DNA from: Prostheceraeus crozeri
Taxonomy: Eukaryota; Platyhelminthes; Polycladida; Euryleptidae
Length of the DNA stretch: 64,000 bases
Direction of reading: 5' to 3'
NCBI GenBank assembly: GCA_907163375.1
Contig: CAJQUW010003595.1
Span: 124,001 to 188,000, forward strand
Below, one piece after another: positions 34,243-47,745 of this stretch. The position numbers and the translations under genes were made by a program. Numbering within the stretch: position 1 is the first letter of the stretch; each line of letters starts with the position of its first letter. Under the pieces are notes generated by a model, which saw only the letters and a list, made by a program, of their open reading frames with translations, searched no databases and was not told where the DNA came from.

Positions 34243-35564
34243 AATTAACAAAGTTTTCTTTAATTGGCCTAAGCAATTTTGGGTCCTTGGATGTACATGC
34301 AGTACTAAAAAACTTTGGATTAAGGCCTACATAATCGAGGACATACTTGTGAAAGCCATACTCTTGCAGTACTTGCTTGGTGACTTATCTGAGAAGGGGC
34401 AATTGGGTAGGCAAATCCGAAATCTACAAAAGTCTTTCAAGTCCGATACTAATTTTGTACAATTATATATTACTAAGTGTAAAAACGAATGATATGAAAT
34501 ATGAAGTCCAATTTCATTTCAATTTCCGAGATCTGAAAAAATAAATAGTGACGACGATTATTCGTTTTTAGTACCTTATTTTAGTGTGAATTATACTTGT
34601 TTAATTAACACTCAAATAATTTAGTATTGAAATTTTGTACAAGTGCTAAGCATTTTGTACTGCACACAGGGTTTAATTTGTGCAATCTTAATTTACTGGC
34701 TGAGATAAGAAGATATGGAATAATTTCGTGTTACTTGACCTCCATATCGGAATTCTTTGCAGCAATTGATCTATGCTTCAAGATTACAGCTCTATAATGT
34801 AATCTATTCAAAATACGTCTCTTGTAAAACTTGTTAGCTTTTCACTACAGTCATTAAGGACTTCGACCAACGATTGTCGTGTTAAAATCTCATCGATAAA
34901 AACTATCGAGCAATTGCTAGGCAATTCTTCGGAAACGAACATGTCATTGGAAATTTTATTCAATTTCGGAAGCTTCCCTCTGCTCATAGAAGTACTGTTC
35001 ATCTTCTTATTACATTGAATCAAATTTCTGAGAGCAGAATATTACCTTGATCAGCTGCTATTTAGGAATTGTAATGAATTTCACTGAGTTTCTTAATTAA
35101 ATAAAAATTAATGATAGGCCAACGCTTTGATCAATCTATAGTAGTTTACTCATTTTTTCTAATCTAAAATTAACTGACAGCAATGCATGAAATTAATAAC
35201 TCCTGCAACTAACGCTAAGTGGATGTTGATCAGAAATTATCTAGATGAGACATAACACGCTATAGATCTAGCCAATCTAAAATAAAAAGTTGCACGCAAA
35301 TTTTATCAAGGTATAAATCCGTTTTGATGGGTTTGTCGAACTCTATTCAATGTTACAGTAAAAGAATGCTTCCTTTTTTGTGCCACATCTGTCACTGGCC
35401 GCCACTAAAGCAAAGTCCAGTATCTTAGCATGTAGTGTTAATGAAATAGCACAATCCGCCAAATTGTGGCAATTTTCAGTGACTGTTAACAGCTGGATCA
35501 CACAGCAAAAACGCACACGATGTCAAGTTCTCCAGAGAAGTTTGTGAACGTTTCTTTGTGCTCC

Positions 35565-35775
35565 TGCTAGTATTTTTGATAATGATCGGAAGAACAAACT
35601 TTATCGACAAAACTTGTGCACAATTATCTGAATTCTTCGAATGTAACTGAATCTTGGCGCTTGGACCATTTAAAATGAATTCACATCAGTTAGCAAGCGA
35701 TGAACGAATATTCTTCCTATCTCAGTTAAGAATTCTATTAATAATTTCTATTTGCCCACTTAGTAAGTTCCTGTA
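35565..35775 (-). repeat. Dispersed repeat, second copy
   Basis: Reverse complement aligns with 24409-24615 in collinear order (AAGTGGGCAAA, GAGATAGGAA, TTCGAAGAATTC, TTCCGATCATTAT). Diverged; class unknown. Confidence 0.55.
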
Positions 35776-36844
35776 TGTGCTACCGTTTTGAATCTGTCTG
35801 AAACCAGTTCGAGCTCTCGATTTCATAAGACATATTTCGTGTATTCAAGGCCTGTTACAATGTTTGCGTCCTTGGCGCATCCTTACCATGGACTCCTAGA
35901 TAATGAATAATTTGAATTCGACTGTTTAGCAGCGGTTTCATTCGTTAACACTGTTCACATGTATAAACACTCAACTCGCTCACCTATATTTCATCGTTAA
36001 ATTTATTTTTGGTATTTCTTGTTGTCTAACCGTAATTTGCATGCTCTGGCCTCACGATTCTCAATATTGAGGTTTTCACTTCAATAAAGTTCCCCAATGC
36101 AAATTGAATTAATTACAAAAAACAAATAAATAAGAAATCACTAATCTTGAAAATAAATTCAATTTAAACATTTAGAACAAATTAGCACGAAAGAACATCT
36201 AAATACGCAACGGGAAATTTCTAAAATTGTAATAGGCAGACAATGGGGTTGACCAGCATTCAAATTCTACTTTTCAATTTTCTCGTAAACTGGTCGACTG
36301 ATTACTTCGCTCTTGGTTGCACAATATTTGGACAGTTTTCGCTTTTGGTCAATTTTATCGTTTAGGACCACTGTGTTTCTAATACAAACTGATGAATATT
36401 GGCTCTGGTATCACATCACTGGCCTACTAGGTACTACCATTACCACGCCTCTTTTGGTGGTGGTTCGATGGATGAGATAGTAACTAATGATACACTGTTC
36501 TACATTTGCGGAATTTCCATTATCTCATGCATGTTAATTATCTCATATAATTAACTCATACGGAATGACTTTATGTTGTATTTTTAAAATAATATTTCTA
36601 ATATAGGTCCACTGACTTAACAATTGAACCTTGGTGTACGGTGTGGCAATGCTGCTCCAGTGTGGGGGAAGCCACCATCGAACTTGATTTTCAATGTCTT
36701 TTTTTGTAGGCTGAGCTACCTTTGCTAATAATGACTGTTTGCACTTTGTAGGATAATATCAATTGAATATCTGCATTATCAAAGCAGGTTTTATACATAG
36801 TTAATTATTTAGTTAATTAATTTATTATATTTCATTCGATCACC

Positions 36845-39800
36845 AGGCTTCATGCCGTGTGGTCGGATTGCTAGCGATCTGACAGCGTCGCAAATTCTGT
36901 TGTCGATTGTTCAGCATGTCAGTGGAACTGGTGCGACAACTGCGCTTGATGAAATTTGTCTGCCTTATTAACCGCATTACTAAAAGACGTCCGAAATATT
37001 TTGGTCTCTATGTTGATCACGTACCTGTCAGGATTTCAATTTCACGTTCTAGTCGAGGATGCTGCAAACGGGTACTTGCTGGGGATGCAAAGACTGGAGG
37101 TAATTTGATAATTTGTTCTGATTCGACCACTAGACCTATCCAAAGATCAAAACGCATTACTATTCCTTATGTTCCAAGTATTATGCTCTCCAACCTACGA
37201 TCATTGTCGAACAAGATGGATGAGATCGAGCATCGTATTGGCAAATTAAAGCCTTCAATGGCGGTGTTTACAGAGTCCTGGCTGGATGATACGATCCCTG
37301 ACACTAGAATTGCTTTACATGGTTATCACATTCTGAGGAAAGATCGCAACAAGCATGGAGGTGGTATAATCATCTATACATCACATTTATTTGATTTTTA
37401 CGTTATCGATGATACTGATGTTCCTTCAATGCTTATGTGTGAAACAGAAATTCTTCCGGTGATTTATCCTGGGTTGAATCTTTTGTTGGTGTCTCTATAT
37501 CATCCGTTTTGGAATGATCGTGATAAGCACTTGGAGGCTGTGTCTTGTGTGACTGATATTATTGAGCATGCTTACTCATTCATTATCTAATTTTGATCCA
37601 TCATCCACCAAGATTGTGATTTGTGGCGATTCCAATCATTTGATTGACAATGTTGATGATTTGCTGGAAGCATTTTCCCTCAAAGCGATTGTCAAGGAAA
37701 GTACTAGGAAAAATCGCATTCTTGATCAAATTTTTACAAAATATGTTGATTCAAATTCTTCACCTACCGTATCATCTCCTTTTGGAAAATCTGACAATGC
37801 TGTTGTGTTCTGGAACCCGGATCCTATTACTCGGCCCGCATTTCATAAGCAGAGAGTTCGCAATTTCTCGAAAAAGAATGTTTATTCGTTCCACAGAATT
37901 ATCAGCCTTATTGATTGGGATATCATTTCCAACTTTGTTGATGTTGCTACAATGGCTTTGAACAATGTACTGTAGTATGTCTATGATAATTTCTTTCCTT
38001 TGATAACGGTCCGATTCCGGAACACGGATCCGCCTTGGATGGATGGACAACTTAAGATCTTAATGGACCGGCGTGATAGAGATTTTGCTGAAAAACATAG
38101 TCATAAATATCTTCGCTTGCGCTCTGAAGTGATCGATCTTTCCTGTGATTTGAAGCAGAGGTATCTCAAAAATATCAATATCGCTTCTCACAGCAAAGTT
38201 GCTTGGCGTCGGATTCGCTTGGTCTCGAGGAATTCTGCAAAACGCAGCCAGTCATCCAACCTCTCAGCTTCATATCTTAATGAGTGTTTCTCTGATGTCT
38301 TTGTACCGAATTCCTTGGACATTGATGCTGACAATTTGTCGTCGCTTTTGCCTGATGTGTCATTCATTACATGTGATAGATTGTGAAGTATGTTCTCATC
38401 TCAGTAGTCTGAAGAGGGGCAATGGTGGAACAACTTGCATTCCTTATTGGATTTACAGGGAGAATGCATGCTTTTTATCTGGTGCTGTTTCTCACATCCT
38501 GAATTGCAGCTTTACATCTGGCTATGTGCCACAATTACTCAAATTTGCTGACATTGTGCCTATTCCAAAGTGTTCACAGCCAACTTCGCCATCCGATTTC
38601 AGGCCTATCTCAATGCTGCCAGTTCTTACCAAAGTAGTCGAAAAGATGGTACTTTCAAAATGGATGCTGCCATACTTGGTGCCTCAGTTGGATCCTTTAC
38701 AGTTCGCTTACATCCCCGGATCTGGCAAAGGTACTTCTGCAGCTTTGTTGTGTATCAATCATCGCATACTTCACTATCTTGATGGCAAATCAGGAGCTGT
38801 TCGTTTGTTAGGAGCTGATTACTCCAAGGCGTTTGACAAACTCTCTTTTTGTGAGCTCTCTCTAATGTGTCAGCTCTCATTAGCCTTCAACTTCTTCGAC
38901 AATGTATTTCCTGGGTACTCAATTTTCTACAAAGTCGCGAACAGAGAGTTTGTATGGAGAATGACACTTCTGAGTGGGTGGATATTCTCAGTGGTGTCCC
39001 GCAAGGGAGCACGATTGAGCCCATCCTTTTCACTGCTGTGGTGGATTCCTTAAAGCCGGTATGTGATAATTCTTTGATTGTAAAATATGCCGACGATATT
39101 TCTGTACTACATTTTGTGCGCCAGCAAGGGCAGGATAAGTTACAGCAAGAATGCGATCACCTGGAAGATTGGTCAAAGCAGGTTGGACTTTATTTGAACT
39201 TCTCTAAGAGTTGCGTTGTAAACTTTGTGAGGAAGAAATCGCTAAGTTTTGATGCTGTCATCTCGGCTACTGATATGCGTATTTCTACTTTGTCTGAAAT
39301 TAAACTTCTTGGTGTTACTTTTTCAAATGATTTTAGTTGGAATTCCCATATCAAGGAAGTTGTCAGCAAATGTCGTCATATCGTCATAGAATTTTTATCT
39401 TGCGTAATTTGCGTAGAGCCCGGTGTCTTCAGCATGTTATTCATAAATGTTATGTTGCATATATTCGCTCTCTGATCATTTATGCATATCCGTGTTTTTG
39501 TAATCTTAGTGACTATCTGATTTCTGACTTACTTCGCGTGGAGTGTCATGCAGCCTTCAATGATTTCATTGAATTCAATGAAATTCATTTCTTCAATGAA
39601 TTTGACTTTGATAAATTGCGTGTTGTGTTGAATAGTGTCTGTGTAAAACTGTTCCAGCAGATAGAGTCTAACCCGGATCATTTCCTTCGACACATTTTTC
39701 GTGAGAGATCTCGACGTGGCAGAAACCAATGCAGTTTGAGGGCACCTCCTGTGGCAAGTCACCGTTTTTGCCGTTCTTTTATCCGTTTTGGCAGATGATT

Positions 39801-39911
39801 TCTTTTTATTTTATGTATTTTGCTTTGTAAGTCTCGTTGTGATTTCAAATATTGTTACAGGTTCACCGCTCATTGTGATCTGAATAAAATACTTTCTTTC
39901 TTTCTTTCTTA
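36845..39911 (+). mobile_element. Jockey/CR1-group LINE, decayed
   Basis: Read over several frames. First an AP-endonuclease-like region: SNLRSLSNKMDEIEHRI, TESWLDD, HGGGIIIYTS (37180-37390), then VICGDSN (about 37610). Next a linker. Then the reverse transcriptase: KFADIVPIPK, SDFRPISMLPVLTKVVEKMV (about 38600-38650), GADYSKAFDKL (about 38814), GVPQGSTIEPILF (about 38993), the catalytic KYADDISVL (about 39082), and LLGVTFSNDFSW. The 3' end is AATAAAATAC followed by a (CTTT)n tail (39888-39911). The endonuclease type and DFRPIS motif place it in the jockey/CR1 superfamily; the exact clade is not certain. At least four stops or frame changes occur (for example near 37590, 37975, 38385, 38870 and 39390), so it is inactive. 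The left end is uncertain and could be 5'-truncated. Confidence 0.85.
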
Positions 39912-41600
39912 TAGTTTTAATATTTTATTCAAAAATAGTGTTTAGATGGTGTATTTGAATGTGTTTTTTATAATTTGCAAATCATTCATGGTTAAATATG
40001 TTTCTAAACCGTCTTTTTGGCATGTTGTTATTTAAACCGAATTTTAAGCATACTCTGGTAATAGGCCTAAATGATTTTTGAATCCTTGAGATCTTAGAAA
40101 TTCATCATCATGAGAAATAATATTAGGTGCTTCTTTGTTCACAGCGAGGGCTGATTAAGACAGGTAAGCCAATATTCCGATTACACATCCAGTTATTGCC
40201 AAAGTTTTCGTTTGCGGACGCTTGGAATAATACCGACAAATTGGGTTATTGTCAACAGATATAAGTATTTGGCTATGAAATAGACAGCCGAAACAGTAGA
40301 CTTGAATATAACTGTCTTGACATTACAGTTGCTCTACTTCAAATATCAGACAACTTTTGAGGTTGCCAATTCATTCAATAGGTTGCTCAATTAAAGAGAA
40401 TCGATGTACAGTGAAATGAATGTTGCTATAAAAAACATGTGTTTTGATTTAAGAACATCCAAAAGAGCAGTTTTGAAAATCCTACTGATGAACAAGATTA
40501 CGCAGGATATTACAATGTGATGTAGACTTTTACGCATGCACGTTTTCGCTTGAATTCGCTGCATCTTACATGTTAAGTTATTGAACTCAATTCTCGTCAC
40601 TTTTTGAAACATTTGATTTTGAACAAGGTCTCAAACTGTATTTCTCTTACTTGACAAGGAGTCAAGGTCGATTCCTTTTATTATTTTCCTTCTATGTTGA
40701 AATACTAAATGATTATTGGTCTGCATGCACACTTGCAAGTACAAGGAATTTGAAATCTTACCTATTTTCCAATACGTGAATCCCAACTGATGGTATGCAA
40801 GCTTCATGGATTACACTTTTCTCTGCTGGAAATCAATTTACATAACTTTCACTACAGAGACAGTAGAACATGTGTATGATATTAACCAAATGTACCATAG
40901 CGATGAAGTGACATTTAGGTCATGTCGCTGAAGCGCTTATGGTATGCTACATTTGGTATGTCCTATAGCCGTAAACAATCTATGATGTTTCCAAAATATG
41001 AAAAAATAATTATGATTCAAGCTATGATAGAAAACAAAAGATATCACACTTACGTACATGTACATCAACTAAATGATTATAATGACTTTCGAATTGGTAT
41101 TTTGATAATGGATATCCGTGTTTTGACAATCGCTGTCTTCTAGTCATAGAAATGGAGCTACACACATAGAGGACGTGGATGATCCACATTCTATGAAAAG
41201 GGATATGTGCAAAAAGTAATGTCCTATAGCTTGTCAATGCTCCTAATGTATTTCCGATTAAGTAATATCGCATAGACTACATAGACATATATTTTTACAG
41301 ATATACATGCATCTGTCTTGAGGCAACGATATCATAACGACATCATAGATTTCTTAGATCATTCATCACAAATGTCACTTATCGGAAATCCATGAAGAGC
41401 ATAGACAAGCTGTGGGACATCAAACGATGTTTGAAAGCATATCAACATGACAAACGACGGTCAAGTTTGTTATAGGACAATGCTACAATTTGTATTGACG
41501 AATATCAATAACAATAAGTACAAAATTTAATTCACAAAAAAAATCATTTTTATAAAATTTTTCAGCTACAAACATCCAAGTGGAGCTGAATGAACAATTA
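39912..41600. other. No recognisable gene
   Basis: AT-rich spacer. Short open frames show no domain and no splice-bounded exon. Confidence 0.45.
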
Positions 41601-41609
41601 TGCAAATCG

Positions 41610-42470
41610 GACTATTATGGAAGGGCCGAATTATTGTACCACAAAGCGATGTCTGAAGGGTCAATGGAGAGCTTTTTTGACCACAGCGATCTTGATCCTC
41701 TCACACACAGAATTCTTGAGCGTAGCAGAGCAAAAGAAATTTTGGCCTTTAGCCAGTTTGCTACGACTGATTCCTCAAGATGTTGCTATTCTGAGAGTTT
41801 TGTGGTAAGAACTGTGAGGAAGTTGTGGGTTTCCTTTCCGTAGCCTCCATGAGCAGTGAATACCAGTGGAGTGAATGAACCATATTCCACTTGTATCACT
41901 CGTTGGTTACATGCTCTCTTTTTTTCTGCTTCATTGCTCGCCAATGAAGAGGACAGAGTTTTGGAAATATGAACTTGAGCGTAAGGGTTGAAAACCTTTA
42001 TGTCGAAGAGTGCTCTTGTTCCACGCTGCCAAAAATCTCTTGCAGCGATGTCAAGTCTTGATTCGTTTGCCGTATTTGATCTTAGAGGCAGGATTTCTCC
42101 AGATAATGGTGTTTGGTGTGGTTCTATTGATGCATCTTTTGTGACGTTGCTCAACATAGAGCCAATTAGATCACGTAGTTCATCATGTCGCCGATGCACA
42201 AATCCACCTTTCATACAAGACATTGCATGATCCACACTGACGATTTTGCCGCAACCACATGTGTCTGGTAGCCATTTTATGTTCCATCGGTAGCGCAAAT
42301 AAAGACCATCGAAGAATGGTCTTTTTTTGATAGAGCATGACCTTCACTCTTTATCGGCAAAGCGGTTGACCAACTGGACGATCCTTTCTGCTGTGCAATT
42401 TCATTTTCGCGTCGTAGGTCACAGTCCATTGATTCACGTAGGACTTCCAAGATTTCAGAAATGCGCACAT
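41610..42470 (-). mobile_element. REL-like tail of the same retroelement family (copy 2, fragment)
   Basis: Only the C-terminal part remains. On the minus strand: RENEIAQQKGSSSWSTALPI (about 42420-42360), then after a break CGCGKIVSVDHAMSC followed by HRRHDELRDLIG (about 42260-42170). That is a C-x-C-x7-H-x3-C knuckle followed by the RHD/RHN motif typical of REL-bearing LINEs. Next comes SIEPHQTPL, then ESRLDIAARDFW and ALFDIKVFNPYA, then EYGSFTPLVFTAHGGYGKET. The acidic residue in LDI and the DIK in FDIKVF fit a PD-(D/E)XK nuclease. One stop follows KLSE and the frame then resumes as VVANWLKAKISFALLRSR. No reverse transcriptase part is present, so this is a 5'-truncated copy. Confidence 0.8.
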
Positions 42471-44130
42471 TTTTTTTTACTAACTTTGATTTAATTTTGA
42501 CAGCTTATGATCAACATGAGTACATGTATATGAATATGATTATTCTGACTTATTGATCTATATCAAAATTGATTGATTGGGAAACATATGGAAATCTTTA
42601 GGCAGAATTTATATCTTGAATTTATATTCGGATACAAGTGAAGATGTACTGTTGTGACGACCAGTTGATGAATAGTAAATATTATTATTTATTTATAATT
42701 TATCACCCACCCTTATAATTATCCATTGTAAATTGAGACGAATTAGATAAACGCTCTGGGTGATTTTTTGAAGTAATACGGTATCTCCATTATTTATTCT
42801 TTTTACCGAGCAATGGTCGATACCAATATTTTGCTCATTTCAATTTTAATTAATCTTCCTTTTTTCCATTTCATCTTTGTTTGAATACATGTAGAATAGA
42901 AATATAAGTAAATAGAATAACTAAATTTTGAGTTTCATGCTCAGTTGAAAAGTGGATGAATCGAATGTAGAAATACATGTGTCTATCATATTTGAGAAAA
43001 TGATATAGGCTATGATCATTAAGGAATTGTTTTCGCATAGAAGGAAACATTTTTCACGGATCATATAAATTAACTACTACACCAATACAGAAAATTATGA
43101 TTTGTATGGAGGATATGCAGATCTAAATAAAACATTGCCATTTTGCATATAGGATATGTTCAATCTTCAAATATTTCTCTCTTCTCTTTTTCTATGTAGA
43201 CACATCATTTGTAACTGGAGTGTCTCTAAATTCCATCTATCACATCACTTATTAATTTGCTCTTCTTGCATGTCTTCTCGTAGAATTTTTGAATTGAGAT
43301 TTTCTTGAATGCATCGGGATTAGCCTTCTTTGGTGTTTCTTCATTTACCTAACCATTTTAGAACGTATTTTTCTTCCAATACGTCTTCCTGAGGAAGTGC
43401 ACCGCGGTAGGTCCCTGGTTACCTTTTAAGACAGCTCAACGCAGTGTGTGGAATCACCCCAATTTTTAAAACTGGTTTACAAGTTATTTTCAGCAGCTAG
43501 GAACTATCAGAAAATTGTGTGAGTCATTGAATCATTGTGTTATTATGTAAAACGAATGTAAATGATATCTTGAGATATCTTGATGCTTAATATTTATGTA
43601 ATAGTTTAATACATACACTGTATATAGAAATTAATAATTATCACAGGAAAAATTACATAATAAATCTAGAACATTTAGTAGATATTATATTAATCTATCT
43701 ATTATATTTAGGTGAAACACCATCATTATAAAAGTTAATTAATCATTACGGATGTGTGATTATATCAATGAAATCTTTTATATATCCATGATAAATAGTA
43801 ATGAAATTTATTCATAGGAAACATTTAGATTAATATTGACTTAATATTAATTGAACAATTTTTAGGGATTCTTCCCTTTGTACTTTCTTGAATTCCTCAT
43901 AAGTTTGCTTCTTCAGCTCTTCATTCAAGCTCCTCCTCCTATTCTATCTTCGATTTTTTCTTTCATTTCTATCTCGATTTTCTCCTTCATTTCTCTCTTA
44001 ATTTCTCCTTCTCTTCTCTTCAGGACTTAAGGTATCGCCATCATTCCTATGATGTGCCTTGTGAAATCTATCTGTTAGTAGTTGCAGTATGTATTCAAGC
44101 AACAGCGGTTATCGTCCATTAAGTACATAA
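42471..44130. other. No recognisable gene
   Basis: Strongly AT-rich, with a pyrimidine-rich stretch (TTCTCCTTCATTTCTCTC, about 43980-44010) that has no gene behind it. Confidence 0.45.
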
Positions 44131-44136
44131 AATTCC

Positions 44137-44376
44137 ATGACACACGGAAATATCACATGGCATATCATGTTAAGGAATGGTGGTGATGGTAGGAATAAGC
44201 TTAGAGATTGGGTTTACCGGCAGGAATCTCTAGAAAATATTATATGGAGCTCCCACATGAAAAGAATCGCTGAGGTCGGTCTCAACATGTATAAGCGGCT
44301 TTTACATAAGAAACAAATGAACCCACGGAAACAAGTGACGGCGCAAGCTATTATAAGTCAGCTAATTTGTGAGTAA
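44137..44376 (+). CDS. Small open frame, unrecognised
   Basis: A 79-codon frame reading GDGRNKLRDWVYRQESLENI, then WSSHMKRIAEVGLNMYKRLL and a Lys-rich tail. The composition looks coding (few low-complexity residues, amphipathic helices), but no family is recognised. It might be one exon of a larger gene or a transposon fragment. An AG precedes GAATGG near 44173, so the true segment may start there. Confidence 0.25.
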   Translation: MTHGNITWHIMLRNGGDGRNKLRDWVYRQESLENIIWSSHMKRIAEVGLNMYKRLLHKKQMNPRKQVTAQAIISQLICE

Positions 44377-44712
44377 ACTTATATAAGTGTTATCTGAACG
44401 GCGGCATTACCGATATTAAATATTTACAGATATTGCAGGCATTACAGATATTGAATATGACCGCGGCATCAACAATGTAATTACCAAATTGCTATTCATA
44501 ATAACATTATGTAATTTCTAGCGATCATGCGGTCATTTTCAAATGTATAACATTTTGTTGAAAAGCATTGCACTGACATATGAATTTGAAAGCGGCTTTA
44601 TGCAACACCATTGCAGTTCCGAATTATATACATGCACATGCTTATAACATAGGCCTTCGATTGATTGAGCTCAAAAGTAAGCATGGTTATTATTGACAAG
44701 CCTGTAATTTAT

Positions 44713-45669
44713 CCCTCAGAGACCTGAGGGGGGTCCAGACCCGGAGACACATTTTTCTATTTCATTTCTTACGCTGACGATATATCAACCACTCAAGCCC
44801 ATACAAAATCATCATTTCTGACAGTGAATCTGCATGTGTTATTTCATTTCAATTGAATCAGTAGAAGTATGCCAGATAGGCCAAGGGGGTCCGCCTCAGG
44901 TCTCAGAGGGTGTAGAAATTCCATCACAAAATTTTTGTAATTAGATGAAAAATGATTTCGAACATGTCCACGATGGTGTATAAAGAGTGAAAGTCATTTA
45001 TTCATTGTTTGCATCATGCTCGTAGATGTGCAATGTGTTAGAAGATTGCAAAATGTGAATATTTTGCTTTCGCACATGATCTCGCGTGACTGGTTGGCCT
45101 ATATGAACAACTCGACATAAATCGATGTCCGAAATGAAAACTATCATTCTATTCATAGTTGAGCACCAAAAACTGATTGATGACAAACTTTTCACAGCCT
45201 AGCAGTAATGATAAGTTTGAGATCTCCACAGCTGTTTTTGGTTCTAGAAGTACAGCAATTTTGACTCATTTTAGGTCTATTTCTGATAGCTTTGGATAAA
45301 TTTGAAGGAATGTACAAATGGAAAGGATTAGCTGCATGAATTAAATCAATTTCATCAAAATCAACTATCTGAGGCTTTATGGTGACACAAAATATCGTAA
45401 AGCCGCCTCCTAGTACAAATGATGCTGTACTAAATGTGGTTGACTTACAAAAACGCCATATTTTCGCACGTGTTTACTGAGAAGGCTGAAAGTCACTCAA
45501 GGGATTCGTTGTACCAACCTGCTGCACGCAAACATCATTGTTTTACTTAAAACCAACTTTCCTAATGTTTTGATATCGATTTAAGCAGGCAAACTAAGAA
45601 TATGTTAAAGGGGTCCACTGGACCCCCCTCAGGTCTCAGAGGGTGTGAAAAAGCTCAGGTCTCTGAGGG
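44713..45669. mobile_element. piggyBac-like MITE
   Basis: Ends are inverted copies of CCCTCAGAGACCTGAG (44713-44728 and 45654-45669). The right flank is TTAA (45670-45673) and the left flank is TTAT (44709-44712), one change from TTAA. A TTAA target and a CCC.. tip are hallmarks of piggyBac. Inner variants of the motif (CCTCAGGTCTCAGAGGGTGT) lie at 44893 and 45627, like the subterminal repeats of that family. Near the right end, GGGGTCC and GGACCCC form a small palindrome. No transposase; 957 bp. Confidence 0.72.
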
Positions 45670-45673
45670 TTAA

Positions 45674-46600
45674 GGATATACCATGGTGAAAGAAGTCCAG
45701 ACACAGCAGTGAAAATGATGCGCATCTGTATAGGAAGATGGCCATTCTTACATCCGGAAGCTGTGGCGAATGTGCGCATTAACATGTCAAACATATATCT
45801 GGTATGGTATACCATGTATTCGGGGGTGCAAAATTGAACACTGGTGAATACACAAGTCTGCGTAGTACGCAACATATTGCAATTGAAGATCCGCATTATT
45901 TTGTTGGTTAATATCATAGCCGAAGATATGGATGTATGTTGTACATTTCACATGCTAATGAAGCTAAAATGTACACTCAGATACTTGCATAATTAATTTA
46001 TGAAAATCATGTACGTATGATTTCATAGTATGGTGTAAATAATTATGATATGAACATCTGAAGTATGCAATGAAATTTTGGCAACGTATCTCAAGATGTG
46101 ATTGAAAAATACATCACAGTTCAACAGCAATGCAAAAAGAGATTATGTCTATGTAGATACATTTAAACATGGAATATATATCTGGCATTGTGATTAAATT
46201 ATGTTACATGAAATTAGAAATCGTATTTTGAAGAATACGAGGATGCATTCAAATGATTATTCAAAGAATGAAACATATATATTGCTAAGACATTAATCAA
46301 CAAAGAAGTGATATTCGACGGTCGAAGAATAAGAAAAATCAGAAACTGATATCGTCGACGAAGAATGATGAATTAATTAACAATTCATCATGTGGATGAT
46401 GTATGTTTTGATGTTAAAGTATTGTCACTGTTACTACCAGTAGAAATGTTACATGTATCATAAACTATATAGGATAGATTCTATATAGGATTGATTACAT
46501 GTATCATAAACTCATGTACTAACCATTAACATTTAACACTAACATGCAGCATTTAACCAATCTTCACATTTTTCATGTTTGCTTGTTATGCGACCTTCTT
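45674..46600. other. No recognisable gene
   Basis: AT-rich spacer. CATGTATCATAAACT occurs twice about 45 bp apart near 46454 and 46499. Confidence 0.4.
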
Positions 46601-46607
46601 ACATGAA

Positions 46608-47085
46608 AGGCGCTGTAATCTTTTGGTGGAGTGCTCACTCATTGCTGAGAGGCATAGGTTCAAACTTTGGTCGGTTCAAACCTCAGATTTTTAAAATGTG
46701 TTCACTCCGCATTATTGCTCAACACTCAGCACAAAATGAATGAATGAGTGACAAATAGCATATCGATCACGTGGAAGAATGTTTATGTGCCTAATTTGGT
46801 TCCAATTTTAAAGATATTTTATTAATTAAATTAGTTGTATTTTGCTATTGAGATGATGTCAAAGAAATTTGATGACTTTATTAATATTCCATCATATGTA
46901 TGTTGCATGTTGTAGCATTAGCCTACTCACAGGTGATGTTTTAGCAAGTGGAATTGTGATACAGTAACCCCGTACTAACAATTCATTCCAAATTTTTTAG
47001 AATAATTCTTTTATACTTTATAGGCGTTGTGGCATTGTGATAGAGGGTTCGCTCAGCGCCGGGAGACTTATTTTTAAACTTTGTA
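46608..47085 (+). repeat. Two tRNA-derived SINE-like remnants
   Basis: At 46608-46690 an AGGCGCTGTAATC head is followed by GGTTCAAACTT (B-box-like) and a second GGTTCAAACC. At 47022-47075 the sequence GGCGTTGTGGCATTGTGATA then GAGGGTTCGCTCAGCGCCGG resembles the 5' half of a tRNA (A box region and anticodon arm). Both are degenerate and neither is a working tRNA. Confidence 0.4.
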
Positions 47086-47404
47086 TTTCCTTATTCATTT
47101 CTACATAGCATCAAGATACATTTAATGAATGGAAATATTGTAAAATATTTGGCAAAATGTGACATGTGACAAAATGTGGATATCATTTTTTATGAAAAAA
47201 TTAATACTCGTTTAATCAGATATTCGGTCATTTGATGTATACATACGTTTTTAAAAGTATTCTGAAACTTGTCATTCTGTGTCATTGCATGCCAGTGGAT
47301 TGACAAAGATTAAAGATTGAAACGTTTCCACAGTGACAGCTTGTTCTTCCTGAGAAGTTAGGACCGTTACGGCACGGTGTGAGGACCCTAAAGGATTGAT
47401 CCTT

Positions 47405-47417
47405 TATATTAATATAT

Positions 47418-47452
<35 letters not shown>
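47405..47452. repeat. (CA)n(TA)n microsatellite, mariner target
   Basis: Alternating AT/CA repeats directly left of the first mariner copy. The TA run is the kind of target Tc1/mariner elements insert into. A TA run also borders the right copy (51614-51635). Confidence 0.85.
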
Positions 47453-47745
47453 CAAGGTGTTTCAAAAGTAGGCTAACAGTAGAAATTGGCCTTGAAAAGC
47501 TATGTCTTAATGCTATAGATTAATAAGCTATGTCATAATAATCTTTTTCACGATGCCACAGATAGCTAATATGCCTTGTATTCGTAAGGGGCAAAAATTC
47601 AATACTCTTTGACATCGCGTAAATCATATTAAAATATCTCATGATCTCCAGTGTTTTCATGCCTACATATTTCACTACAACCCAATTTGAATCTATACCG
47701 ATCATGAGAAGTCGAATAACTATCCAACATCTATCAAAAAAAATT

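Larger units (their letters stand above)
31229..36844. other. Long stretch without a recognisable gene
   Basis: About 5.6 kb of AT-rich DNA. A direct repeat of 30 bp or more (GTTACCTTGACGCACTTTGC plus T-rich flank) occurs at 33518-33547 and 34213-34242, 695 bp apart. The second copy of the dispersed repeat described at 24.4 kb lies at 35565-35775. No exon with consensus borders, RNA gene or transposase was found. Confidence 0.5.

Noticed and set aside
36907-37590. Separate LINE ORF1
   Set aside because: The text already contains endonuclease motifs (SNLRSLSNKMDEIE, TESWLDD), so it is the start of ORF2 and not a distinct ORF1.
41988-42230. Plus-strand 80-residue frame
   Set aside because: Antisense shadow of the REL-like retroelement tail, which has clear motifs on the minus strand.
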